DNA from: Anticarsia gemmatalis
Lineage: Eukaryota > Arthropoda > Insecta > Lepidoptera > Erebidae
Direction of reading: 5' to 3'
Length of the DNA: 64,000 bases
Assembly: GCF_050436995.1 (NCBI RefSeq)
Contig: NC_134775.1
Location: forward strand, 8,409,124-8,473,123
Made by a program: the position numbers and the translations under genes. Within the stretch, counting starts at the first letter, position 1, and the number at the start of each line of letters is the position of its first letter. The notes under the pieces are model-generated. The model saw only the letters and a list, made by a program, of their open reading frames with translations, ran no database searches and had not been told where the DNA came from. This document shows, one piece after another, positions 22,755 to 32,644 of the stretch.

Positions 22755-23509
22755 ATCTACTGAGTCTACGGACAGTTTAGATGCTGATGATAACGCTAGT
22801 ATCAAAAGTTTAACAGATCTATCTACAATACATACTACTACAAGCGAAGAAATTAAGGAACTAAAACATCTATTGAACATCTGAAGGAAGAACTCGCTAC
22901 TGCACGTCGAAAAATAGAAACATTACATCAAGAAAATAAGTCCCTGAAAGAAAAAAATTATAGTAAACTACAGAGAACAGAACAACATAATAATAATAAT
23001 AGCACCAGGACAATGAAGAATGGAAATACTAAGAAACAAATTACTGATCTAATATATCTGCAAGGAAGCTGAATATTGATTAAGACTTCCAAACACCCAA
23101 AGCTTCACGTAATAATATTAAGTCAAGAACTTCAGAGGTAAGAAAATTAAATGATTTATTTACTACTACTGCCAGGAACAAAAGCGACTGCGCCACAGAA
23201 ACCGGGAATATTAGCGTAGATGCCAAAATGTCAAAGTGTACTAGAATAAAATCAAACACAGAAGGAACTAAAGATGCAGTTAAGCAAAAATTGGATTTAC
23301 ATAAGGATAGTTGCAGAAGAATTATATTATTATCTGATAATCAAGGGCACGGAATGGTTAAAAAGTTGATTGATAACAAGAAAAAAATAATCCTAGGTGA
23401 ATACGACATAATGGCTATAAGAAAGCACGATGCACCGACCCGAGAAGTTCTATCAGGCTGTTCATCATTATCCACAGAATTAAATAAAGACGATAATGTC
23501 ATTATCATG

Positions 23510-25692
23510 TCGCTCCTTGAATACAAAAGGGCCACAAATCGAAAACTATAAATTTTACAGGACAGCCAAAACAAATTTTTGAAACTGTTTTTTTTTATTA
23601 TTTTATATATTTTTTAATTAAATATAAGATATTAATATATCATTAGATGCGTATTTTTTAGCTCTATCTATTTACAATATAAACTTTGTAATAGCTGTTA
23701 CCTATTAAGAAAAAAAAGCATATAAGTCCGTTTTGCATTCAAAATTTGAACCAATATCATGAAAAATATGTCAAAAATTAAACACAGTTTTGCAAATAAA
23801 AATGGTTTATTGTACATTTTTTGGTAAAAAACCGTATCAAAAAGTTAAATCTTATTAGTAAATAAAACCATAAGTGAATAGACACCAGGAAAACATTGTA
23901 TTAAACAATCTAAATTAAAAAATCTTTACTTATTATTCAGTAAGTAATATAATAGAGATCAACTTTGTGCGTAACTTTCATTATTCAGTAAAATTAAACA
24001 TCAATCATCATCATCAATCAATGGGTAACGTGACGGGTAGACTGAGTGCAGCAGGAGTATTAAAGAAATAAGATAATAGGAAAGTTTTATGAGTTTAATA
24101 AACCTTTATATTTATCATTCGTGGAGTATTCCAAAGCTTTTGGCAGCATCAGTCATTCCGCCATAGAATCATCACTCCATAACCAAGACCTTCTTAAAGA
24201 TACTATGTAGAATCGAAGCTACATACATCAAACTCATCAAAGCAATATACAACAATCTCTCTAAATCCAAAGAAGCGTGAAACAAGAAGAACCGCTATCT
24301 CCCAAATTACTTACCAGCACCCTCGAAAGAATTTTCAGGAGCCTGGCGGCAATCAAAAGGCATTGTTGTTAGTGGCAAACAGTTAACAAACCTTCGTTTT
24401 GCAGACGACATTGTCCTCTTCTCTTCCTTTGCATTGGAACTCGAATCAATGCTCAAAGATCTGAGCACGGCAAGCCTTCAGATTGGACTAAGTAAGAACC
24501 GTACAAAAACCCAAGCTATGACCAACAACACAAAACGTAGGGTCGAGGTAGGCGGGCACGTCATACACTATGTCGACGAGTACACTTACTTGAGCCAGAT
24601 AACCACTTTTAATTACCGACAGGACAAAGAGTTGGACAAACGTGTCACAAGTACCTGGAAGAGCTCCTGATCCATGAAAGAGCTAATGAAAGGTAACCTT
24701 CCACTGTCCTTAAACCGGAAGCTCGTCGAAATGTTTATACTACCCGTCCTAACCTACGGTGCCCAAATATGGTTCCTTACGGAAAACCAAAAGTAGAAAC
24801 CGAAGGTTTGCCAGAGAGCGATGGAGCGTAGTATATCAGATGTAAGAAGAACAGATCACGTCCAAAATTCTATACCGCGCTCCCAAACTCGCATAGCCGA
24901 TTTAGGAAAGAAGACCGCCAGGTTGAAATGGAACTGGGCCGGCCACATTATCCGCATGCATCCGGAAAGGTGGGCCCGCATATCTACCAACTGGATGCCA
25001 GGGGATGGTCATCGCAGACGCGGGAGACCTAAACGGAGATGGCGGGATGACCTAGACGCATTTGAAAAGGACTGGTCGGATCTTGCCGCTAAAAGGGCGA
25101 TTTGAAAGGGAAGGGTCCCCCCTTGCCTTTCCCTGCATCAAAATGTTAAATTTTATTTTGAAAATTTTAACGAAAACTAAAATTATTATCATGCCAAACG
25201 GCCATATTTATGGCCTTCCCATTCTAGCATGCTAAAAATAATTATTTATTCCACAATAATTTAATGCAAAAGGGACGTATTTCAAAATATGCTACAGTTA
25301 TATTACAAAATATGGTAACAAATACTATAGTTAGAATGCAAAAAGGACGTTTTCCAAAATATGGCAGTTTTGTATAGTAAAATATAATCACATTAACTTG
25401 AAATTTTTGCACCCAACACAGACGTATTTTGGATTGTGGCACTTTTTCACGCAACTGACGAGCATTTGCGTTGAATCTCCGGGCGCAACTCACAAAGTTG
25501 CTGTTTTGCACTGACATTACCTGTCAAAGTGAGCTAATGCAAAAAGGGCAGTAAGTCAGTGCAGCCATAATATAAGCAAAAATGATGGGGGTTTTTTTTT
25601 ACTATAAAATATAGTCGGTTCAGGTGTCATTTTTGCAATAAAACGATTTTCATTTTTTTTTGAGTTGTGGCCCTTTTGCATTGAAGGAGCGA
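23510..25692. mobile_element. DNA transposon with TCGCTCC ends, 2-bp TSD (TG), unclassified
   Basis: Terminal inverted repeats of about 28 bp begin TCGCTCCTTGAAT and match at both ends with few differences. The right palindrome arm (28970-28985) shows the empty site, giving a duplicated TG (23508-23509 and 25693-25694). Subterminal repeats read ATGCAAAAGGG.C in several copies (25264, 25338, 25539, 25675). No transposase of its own was recognised; 23540-24110 is AT-rich and non-coding. An RTE LINE fragment occupies 24117-25110. I cannot assign a superfamily. Confidence 0.7.
24117..25110 (+). pseudogene. RTE-clade LINE reverse transcriptase, 3' fragment
   Basis: Pieces in shifting frames match the end of an RTE-type reverse transcriptase. 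There is FVEYSKAFGSISH (about 24118), LSPK (about 24298), LRFADDIVLF (about 24396), YVDEYTYLSQ (about 24576) and MKELMKGNLPLSLNRKLVEM (about 24675). The conserved C-terminal LKWNWAGHIIRM and RGRPKRRWRDDLDAFEKDW run up to 25105. Stops at 24230, 24668 and 24796 make it dead. The endonuclease half is missing (5' truncation is usual). Confidence 0.8.
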
Positions 25693-26201
25693 TGTGTGGC
25701 AGTAATGATAAAAATCCAACTCAGTTCATGATAGAAATATCTTCCGCTATTAAAGCTCTGAATAATTGTAATGTTTTTGTGGTTAATGTACTGTATAATC
25801 CGCATCTAAATGTAAGTAAATTAAATTATAATCTCAAACTCATAAGTAATAACTGCGAAAATTGTTATTTTATAGAAGCAAGCATAGGAGATGATATTGT
25901 AGGAAAAATAATACATAAAATGAACACAACAAAATATAAAAACACATTCCTTTCTTACAATAAACTATTACACATTAACTCTAAAACAAATATGTATAAT
26001 AAGCACGATATTAATACGAACATTACATAACTCAGGAAAGATATTGTAGAGCTTAAAAATAAAAACTGTAGCATTAATAATACACAGTCATGAGCATGAA
26101 CAGATTCCGCGCAAAGGAACTATTCTTACTACCTTACTACTTTCACACTATAAATAAAAATAAAATATCAGCACCGATACAGGTGACTACTACTATCAAT
26201 G

Positions 26202-26511
26202 TGTGCACGATGGAATCATATTTAAACATAAAATATAACGTTTCATTCACGCATGTAGAACATTGTAGAAATTCGTAGAAATAAGTTTATTATTATTAGA
26301 AAATTCTAGTCGTTAAGAATAGTACAATCGCGAACATTGTAAGCGGCGGCGATCCTTCGATCAAGCGCACCGACTGTTCCCGAAAGATCAAGAACGACAT
26401 AGACATATAGGCGAGTCGCGTACGCGCGAGCGAGACGGCGGCGTTCTCGAACCTCGCGCAGTGCGGCACGGGGCAAATTAGCTTGATTTGATTGTTAAGA
26501 AATAATTTAAT
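26202..26511 (+). repeat. Partial LTR of a BEL-like element (left arm)
   Basis: It begins TGTGCACGATGG, like the LTR of the BEL/Pao element at 49723 (TGTGCACGATGA). It shares GGCGATCCTTCGAT, GTTCCCGAAAG and GCGCGAGCGAGACGG with that LTR. It cuts the SGNH ORF1 at 26202. Compared with the right-arm copy it lacks about 90 bp after GCACGGGGC (near 26475). No internal coding region follows, so it is solo or truncated. Confidence 0.65.
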
Positions 26512-26697
26512 GTAACGGACACGTCAAGTGTTTACACTTGGGTGTGGTCGGTACAATGTTGGCAACACAGGCAGATGACGGTTGGCATGTGACAATAGAC
26601 AGCTGTCATTCAGAGGTATGATGGTTGGAACGTTAGTGTGGTTAGATTATTCATCATTCGAACTCATGGGAAAACGGTCGTTGCCACGTTGTACCAT
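26512..26697. other. Unpaired spacer at the palindrome centre
   Basis: These 186 bp have no counterpart in the other arm. Both sides are flanked by inverted copies of TTAAGAAATAATTTAAT. It holds no ORF and no recognised feature. The right-hand part (near 26672-26695, read on the minus strand) resembles the leader just inside a retroelement LTR, but I cannot confirm that. Confidence 0.6.
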
Positions 26698-26847
26698 ATT
26701 AAATTATTTCTTAACAATCAAATCAAGCTAATTTTAATTAGCCCGTCTTTATTTATATTCACAAACATTGTTTCTACACTAATCTAGAATCAAACCGAAT
26801 GATTAAGTGCCCCGTGCCGCACTGCGCGAGGTTCGAGAACGCCGCCG

Positions 26848-28232
26848 CACGGTGGATCGAAAATCGGCTGTAGAAGACATAGGATCTCGATGTCGTGAAT
26901 GTTATTTTTTTTGATGGAAATGTATTCTGCTGATCATTACTGTTCTATAAAATGTCATATGACGTAATTGTGTGCACAAGTGGAAGAGTTATAATTTTTT
27001 AAAGAAAATTTTGTATGGAGCTGACATGAAAAATGAGAATATCTCTGGAATCGCAAGGTTGGCCGTTATATCCTTGCACACTGATATAGTACTATTTATT
27101 TGTGAATTTTTGACATACTTTATATCGCGGCATCACTTGCGATTTTTTTTCTAAAAATCGTCAAAATTTTCAAAAAAAATATTTTGTTTATGATACATTT
27201 AAATGCTTAAGTATGTCTATAACAAGTGTAATTTACAATACTTTTTATGCTTAGACCAAAACGTTCTGAGAAATCACAAAATCGGTGAGTAGACTGAGTA
27301 GGGTTTTGGATTCACCCATACGGTATCACCGTCAGCTATCAACCTTATCTGAACCAAAGAGGTCACAAATATGCTGGAATCTTCTTGAACACTCTCTATG
27401 TTTTGCTTATATAGATGCACCGTCTAATCCCCTAAGTTTGATATTAATATCAATTTTTTATCTTGTCGTTACAAGTTCGGTATTTGGATTATATGAAGAC
27501 CTAATCTCTAAAGCAAACCTAACGCAGGTTTGCTGTAATTCTGAGAGCTATCACATCTGGAGAGTTTGTAGACGTGCCGTAATTAAAGAATACGCTAGAA
27601 CAACCGCTGAAAAATACATGGAACTGCATGATGGGTGCTACATGTCATCAACCGTCCACAAATTGTTGATGTACGGAGGGGACATAACTGCAGTAAATGC
27701 TATTGTACCAATTGGAAGTCTTTCGGAAGAAGCTTCAGAGGCCCGAAACAAAGATTATACGAAGTTTAGAGAACACCGTTCGAGGAGGAGTAATACGATT
27801 TTGTGATTTCTCAGAACGTTTTGGTCTAAGCATAAAAAGTATTGTAAATTACACTTGTTATAGACATACTTAAGCATTTAAATGTATCATAAACAAAATA
27901 TTTTTTTTGAAAATTTTGACGATTTTTAGAAAAAAAATCGCAAGTGATGCCGCGATATAAAGTATGTCAAAAATTCACAAATAAATAGTACTATATCAGT
28001 GTGCAAGGATATAACGGCCAACCTTGCGATTCCAGAGATATTCTCATTTTTCATGTCAGCTCCATACAAAATTTTCTTTAAAAAATTATAACTCTTCCAT
28101 TTGTGCACACAATTACGTCATATGACATTTTATAGAACAGTAATGATCAGCAGAATACATTTCCATCAAAAAAAATAACATTCACGACATCGAGATCCTA
28201 TGTCTTCTACAGCCGATTTTCGATCCACCGTG
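26848..28232 (+). mobile_element. Transib element 2, foldback form, TSD CGCCG
   Basis: The termini match those of copy 1 (CACGGTGGATCGAAAATCGG inverted at both ends). They are flanked by CGCCG at 26843-26847 and 28233-28237. The undisturbed left palindrome arm (26435-26450) shows the single target. The left arm (26848 to about 27280) mirrors the right 3' arm (about 27796-28232), so its natural 5' end is also replaced by a duplicated 3' end. The breakpoint (about 432 bp) differs from copy 1 (about 584 bp). It lies only in the right palindrome arm. Confidence 0.9.
27285..27806 (+). pseudogene. C-terminal remnant of Transib transposase
   Basis: An open frame of 173 codons. The first part (SRVLDSPIRYHRQLSTLSEPKR) matches the same residue order as copy 1. 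A non-homologous AT-rich stretch (27370-27530) then intervenes. The last 85 codons hold KEYARTTAEKYMELHDGCYMSSTVHK written here in parts: KEYARTTAEKYMELHDG, then GSLSEEASEARNK. The SEEASEARNK Glu is the likely third catalytic residue of the RAG1-like DDE core. The two catalytic Asp regions are missing. The frame ends at 27806, where the 3' arm of the foldback begins. Confidence 0.75.
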
Positions 28233-28237
28233 CGCCG

Positions 28238-28471
28238 TCTCGCTCGCGCGTACGCGACTCGCCTATATGTCTATGTCGTTCTTGATCTTTCGGGAACAGT
28301 CGGTGCGCTTGATCGAAGGATCGCCGCCGCTTACAATGTTCGCGATTGTACTATTCTTAACGACTAGAATTTTCTAATAATAATAAACTTATTTCTACGA
28401 ATTTCTACAATGTTCTACATGCGTGAATGAAACGTTATATTTTATGTCTAAATATGATTCCATCGTGCACA
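28238..28471 (-). repeat. Partial LTR of a BEL-like element (right arm, split by Transib 2)
   Basis: This is the mirror of 26202-26450. On the minus strand it runs from TGTGCACGATG (28471) to 28238, is interrupted by Transib 2, and continues at 26847-26698. The continuation retains an AACAATGTTTGTGAATATAA block that matches the BEL LTR near 50180. Confidence 0.65.
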
Positions 28472-29161
28472 CATTGATAGTAGTAGTCACCTGTATCGGT
28501 GCTGATATTTTATTTTTATTTATAGTGTGAAAGTAGTAAGGTAGTAAGAATAGTTCCTTTGCGCGGAATCTGTTCATGCTCATGACTGTGTATTATTAAT
28601 GCTACAGTTTTTATTTTTAAGCTCTACAATATCTTTCCTGAGTTATGTAATGTTCGTATTAATATCGTGCTTATTATACATATTTGTTTTAGAGTTAATG
28701 TGTAATAGTTTATTGTAAGAAAGGAATGTGTTTTTATATTTTGTTGTGTTCATTTTATGTATTATTTTTCCTACAATATCATCTCCTATGCTTGCTTCTA
28801 TAAAATAACAATTTTCGCAGTTATTACTTATGAGTTTGAGATTATAATTTAATTTACTTACATTTAGATGCGGATTATACAGTGCATTAACCACAAAAAC
28901 ATTACAATTATTCAGAGCTTTAATAGCGGAAAATATTTCTATCATGAACTGAGTTGGATTTTTATCATTACTGCCACACATGATAATGACATTATCGTCT
29001 TTATTTAATTCTGTGGATAATGATGAACAGCCTGATAGAACTTCTCGGGTCGGTGCATCGTGCTTTCTTATAGCCATTATGTCGTATTCACCTAGGATTA
29101 TTTTTTTCTTGTTATCATTTTATCAATCAACTTTTTAACCATTCCGTGCCCTTGATTATCA
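28472..29161 (-). pseudogene. LINE ORF1 SGNH-hydrolase part (right arm)
   Basis: On the minus strand the frame 29077-28643 is uninterrupted across the site where the left arm carries the TCGCTCC transposon. It includes VIIMCGSNDKN and a Rossmann-like continuation (NCNVFVVNALYNPHLNV). It then loses frame near 28643 and resumes at 28583-28472 with LLPYYFHTINK. The N-terminal half of the ORF lies at 31212-31850, beyond an inserted LINE. Confidence 0.7.
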
Positions 29162-31204
29162 ATTTCAATTTCAATTTCAATTCAATTTCAATTCAATTTA
29201 TTCAAATAAATTAATACATAAAGTTTAATATAAGTCTTATTGTTAGAATATTAGGTAGGTACATAATAAAAACATAGGGAGCCTGTATTAGGATAAATAA
29301 ATCCTGTATCACAGGCTCTTAGATACGGCGAGCGTTATTGATAAAAAACAAAAATTTACTTATACAATATTTAGATATTAAATAATAATAGTTAAAATTT
29401 CTGGCAAAGTAAAGTTTAGATAGCACTACAAAACTGTATCATACTCCAGACCAACAAGACATTATTCCCCAGCTCCCGTGCTAGGTTTGTACCTGTGTTA
29501 CGGTGAGACAGAGAACAAGGCCGTCAGAGTCTTTGATAACACAATTATTGCAGTACTATGTTAATATAAAGATTATAATGGACCTATACACTATCATTAT
29601 ATAAAAATGACAAAATATGCTAATATGTAACTTAAGTAACGAAACATGTATATTGAAACAAAAATAAAAATCTAGGTCAAGCATTTAATGACGCAGTTCA
29701 GAAATTTGCTAACTAAGGAATCGAGTGTAAGTGGGTCAGTAGTGTTTGATGGAATGTTTACATTGGTGAAAAATGAAGTAATATAATAATGAAGTACAAA
29801 GTTCACACACATAATTATTACGAAAAATAACTTAATTAAACGCCTATGCACCCTCATAATCAACAGAGTTGATGTATCTCTGTTCAGCAGCTTTTCTAGC
29901 GGGACACTCTGCTATTCCTGTTTGGTGTTTATTGGGCTTATTGTAACGTGTGCAAGTAGCGCATTTAGGCTCCGTGGTATGCTTCATTATACAAGCGTCT
30001 ATTTTATGTCCCGTAGCCGCACAGTGTCCACAGATGGTGTGACTTTCACGGCAAGATTTTGCCGCATGCCCGTACTGCTGGCACTTGTAGCATCTAGTTA
30101 CAAGTGTGAAGTCCCTAACAGGACAAGAGGTCCAGTTTATGAATATACGAGTCTGAGTGATGAGAGCCTTGCGAATATTAGCAGGGACTTCAATTATATA
30201 ATTACAGTTCGGGGCATCTTTCCTGCCGGATTTGTGGCTTAACTTGCATGTGGTCAAAAAGGTTTCTAGTGTCAAAGATGGAATTTTCTCGGCTATGTTT
30301 TGTTCGAATATGCAGGCAAAAACCTCTTTTTCGGGCATTGCGGAGGGAACCCCAACGATCACAATCCGAGGTTTGCGCTTTTGGGGTTCATCGGCTGTGA
30401 GTCCAAACGTAGATTGTTGCACGGCTTGTTTCAACTTTTCGGCATCATTTTTTGTCTCCGTGCTAATTATAACGCCTCCGTTTTTCGTTTTCTGCAGTCC
30501 GCGCACCTTCAACTTCATTTGTTCCGGACAAATTATTTTTTGTACAAGGTTTTTCGTCTCTTCGCTAGATTTCTGTTTATCCTTCGGGTATACGGCGACA
30601 GAGCTGAGGTTAGCGGGTCGAACAAAACTATTAGCTCCCTTTTTGACCATATCGGCAAACGAAACATTTCCAACGGTCGATGACTCCTGGACCGTCTGCT
30701 TGAGTGCAAGAATATGTTCTGTCAGGTCGCACTTTTCTTTCAGAGCTTCATTCTTACTTGATAAGTCCAGGGCTTGCTGCTTCAGCGACTGATACAGAAC
30801 CGCCATTTCAGACGTTCCTTTCCCAACTTTGCGACATAAGTTTGAGATTTTTAGCTTTTGATCCGAGTTTAGTTTACCCTCGGTGGATATGGAGCACCCT
30901 TCATTCAAATATGTCTCAATGGTCGTCATCCATCTCTGCAACTCTGCTGTAGACACCACTTCAAGAGACACGGAAGTGGAGTGTTGAGGCGACCTACTCG
31001 GGGTGCAGGGGCTGTTCTCCATTTTAGTATTTCTATCTATTTATACACGTACACGTAACTTATAAACTCATAACTAACGATGGAATTTGCAAGCTTGCAT
31101 TGTCAACGCACTACACAATTAAATTCTAAAGGAGGTCAATATATTATAAACTATATTAAATAATGCATAAGAGCACGTCTATATGCTTCAACGGTCAATA
31201 CTCA
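29162..31204 (-). mobile_element. LINE containing ORF1 only (non-autonomous), TSD ATTATCA
   Basis: The element runs 5' to 3' on the minus strand from 31204 to 29162. It ends in an AATTGAAATTGAAATT-type simple tail and is flanked by ATTATCA at 29155-29161 and 31205-31211. The left palindrome arm (23330-23345) keeps the empty site. It has a 180-bp 5' leader, one complete ORF1 (31022-29844), and then only about 680 bp of 3' sequence with no endonuclease or reverse transcriptase. An ORF2-less form would rely on other LINEs for movement. Confidence 0.8.
29844..31022 (-). CDS. LINE ORF1 (Gag-like) with CCHC zinc knuckles
   Basis: This is an intact 392-codon frame. The N-terminus is Ser/Pro-rich with a coiled coil (about residues 75-120). 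The middle has an RRM-like fold region around KLKVRGLQKTKNGGVIISTE and RKPRIVIVGVP. The C-terminus has three Cys/His knuckles: CYKCQQYGHAAKSC, CGHCAATGHKIDAC and CATCTRYNKPNKH. This is the layout of ORF1 in R1/jockey/I-type insect LINEs, an RNA-binding chaperone packaged with element RNA. The Met at 31022 follows a plausible leader. No ORF2 follows, which is the odd feature. Confidence 0.85.
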   Translation of the reverse strand: MENSPCTPSRSPQHSTSVSLEVVSTAELQRWMTTIETYLNEGCSISTEGKLNSDQKLKISNLCRKVGKGTSEMAVLYQSLKQQALDLSSKNEALKEKCDLTEHILALKQTVQESSTVGNVSFADMVKKGANSFVRPANLSSVAVYPKDKQKSSEETKNLVQKIICPEQMKLKVRGLQKTKNGGVIISTETKNDAEKLKQAVQQSTFGLTADEPQKRKPRIVIVGVPSAMPEKEVFACIFEQNIAEKIPSLTLETFLTTCKLSHKSGRKDAPNCNYIIEVPANIRKALITQTRIFINWTSCPVRDFTLVTRCYKCQQYGHAAKSCRESHTICGHCAATGHKIDACIMKHTTEPKCATCTRYNKPNKHQTGIAECPARKAAEQRYINSVDYEGA

Positions 31205-31211
31205 ATTATCA

Positions 31212-31850
31212 GATAATAATATAATTCTTCTGCAACTATCCTTATGTTAATCCAATTTTTGCTTAACTGCATCTTTAGTTCCTTCTGTGTTTGATTTTAT
31301 TTTAGTACACTTTGACATTTTGGCATCTACGCTAATATTCCCGGTTTCTGTGGCGCAGTCGCTTTTGTTCCTGGCAGTAGTAGTAAATAAATCATTTCTT
31401 ACCTCTGAAGTTTTTGACTTAATATTATTACGTGAAGCTTTGGGTGTTTGGAAGTCTTAATCAATATTCAGCTTCCTTGCAGATATATTCGATCAGTAAT
31501 TTGTTTTTTAGTATTTCCATTCTTCATTGTCCTAGTGCTATTATTATTATTATGTTGTTCTGTTCTCTGTAGTTTACTATAATTTTTTTCTTTCAGGGAC
31601 TTATTTTCTTGATGTAATGTTTCTATTTTTCGACGTGCAGTAGCGAGTTCTTCCTTCAGATGTTCAATAGATGTTTTAGTTCCTTAATTTCTTCGCTTGT
31701 AGTAGTATGTATTGTAGATAGATCTGTTAAACTTTTGATACCAGCGTTATCATCAGCATCTAAACTGTCCGTAGACTCAGTAGATATGTTTAACATAGAC
31801 TGAGTTCTCGACGTTTTACGAAATGTAATGTTAGTAAAGTAATCCATTTT
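31212..31850 (-). pseudogene. LINE ORF1 N-terminal part (right arm)
   Basis: This is the mirror of 17303-17368 plus 22755-23345. The open part 31877-31656 covers MDYFTNITFRKTSRTQ and the Ser/Thr/Asp-rich stretch. The coiled coil then follows in a shifted frame (31655-31540). The frame shift at about 31656 is shared with the left arm, so the ORF was already dead when the palindrome formed. Confidence 0.65.
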
Positions 31851-32277
31851 AATAAGGTTCAAAAAGCAACACTTCACAGTCAGGCTCGAACTTGCACCAT
31901 AGGACTGATCAATTATAGCCTCAGGGCCCCAGTCTTACTTTCTTAGGAGGCCAAATAAATGATCACACTCCTTAGACTATTTTAATATACAATGTTCTAA
32001 TGTACAATTTAAACTGTATTTTAACACAATTTAATTTAAATTAAATAAAAAAGTCATACAATTAAACACTATTAATTGTCCTGGTTTAAGTGTTTAAGGT
32101 TTAAGATTCACCAAAACATAAAAAAAATAAAACAAAAAACTCCAAAAAGTCACATGCAATTTCAATAGGATTTGATCCCACACACTCTTGTTGACGCAAG
32201 CAAAAGCGGAAGCTCTACTATGAGAGCCAGAGAACTTCAATACTATTTTATCGAAATTAGCAACTATTATTTTAGAT

Positions 32278-32644
32278 AGTCAAATTAATGGACAGCACTT
32301 TATTTAAAAAAATATATTTATTTGATTAAAATAAAGGTGTGCTCGCAGAGCATCAAGCCGAGACAATTACAGGAACAGAACTGGATTATGGTACAAATGA
32401 CAAAGCTTTTATACATGTGATTTTAGTCACGTGGTATCCGCTATGGCGTGATACATACAATCATGGTATTCATAAATGGTCTTAACAGTGAACAAGTAAT
32501 CGTAAATCAAATGGTTATAGTTTTGGCGCTCATTAAAGTTACAGTAATTGACCAACTAGCATTTGACACCGTAACTCTAACCCATTGATTATTGTTCTCT
32601 AACCTATTGCTATTGTTTGTAGAGGCCTAGCAGGATGCATAACT
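32278..32644 (-). repeat. 3' LTR of intact Gypsy element
   Basis: 367 bp, identical by eye to the 5' LTR at 39641-40007. The last codons and stop of env (32599) lie inside it. Confidence 0.95.

Larger units (their letters stand above)
22755..26200 (+). pseudogene. LINE ORF1 with SGNH-hydrolase domain (left arm, interrupted)
   Basis: Outside the inserted transposon (23510-25692) the reading gives a Ser/Thr-rich start continuing from 17303, a coiled coil (about 22850-22960), and a SGNH/GDSL-like domain with block I RIILLSDNQGHGM (about 23310) and block III VIIMCGSNDKN spanning the insertion site. It continues to a LLPYYFHTINK block near 26120. A stop near 22880 and others break the frame. Proteins of this layout are ORF1 products of lepidopteran LINEs. 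At 26202 a BEL-like LTR cuts the ORF. The right-arm mirror is 28472-29161 plus 31212-31850. Confidence 0.7.
9532..26511 (+). repeat. Left arm of a large interrupted palindrome
   Basis: Segments 9532-10073, 10743-11255, 17065-17368, 22755-23509 and 25693-26511 reappear in reverse order and inverted at 26698-40775. Runs such as 10750-11090 against 40012-40330 show no mismatch by eye, and 22755-23509 shows about one per few hundred bases. The remaining left-arm sequence consists of four insertions that are absent on the right: 10074-10742, 11256-17051, 17369-22754 and 23510-25692. The common arm is about 3 kb. Confidence 0.85.

Noticed and set aside
29922..30952. Plus-strand frames opposite the LINE ORF1
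   Set aside because: Antisense shadows of a well-supported zinc-knuckle protein.
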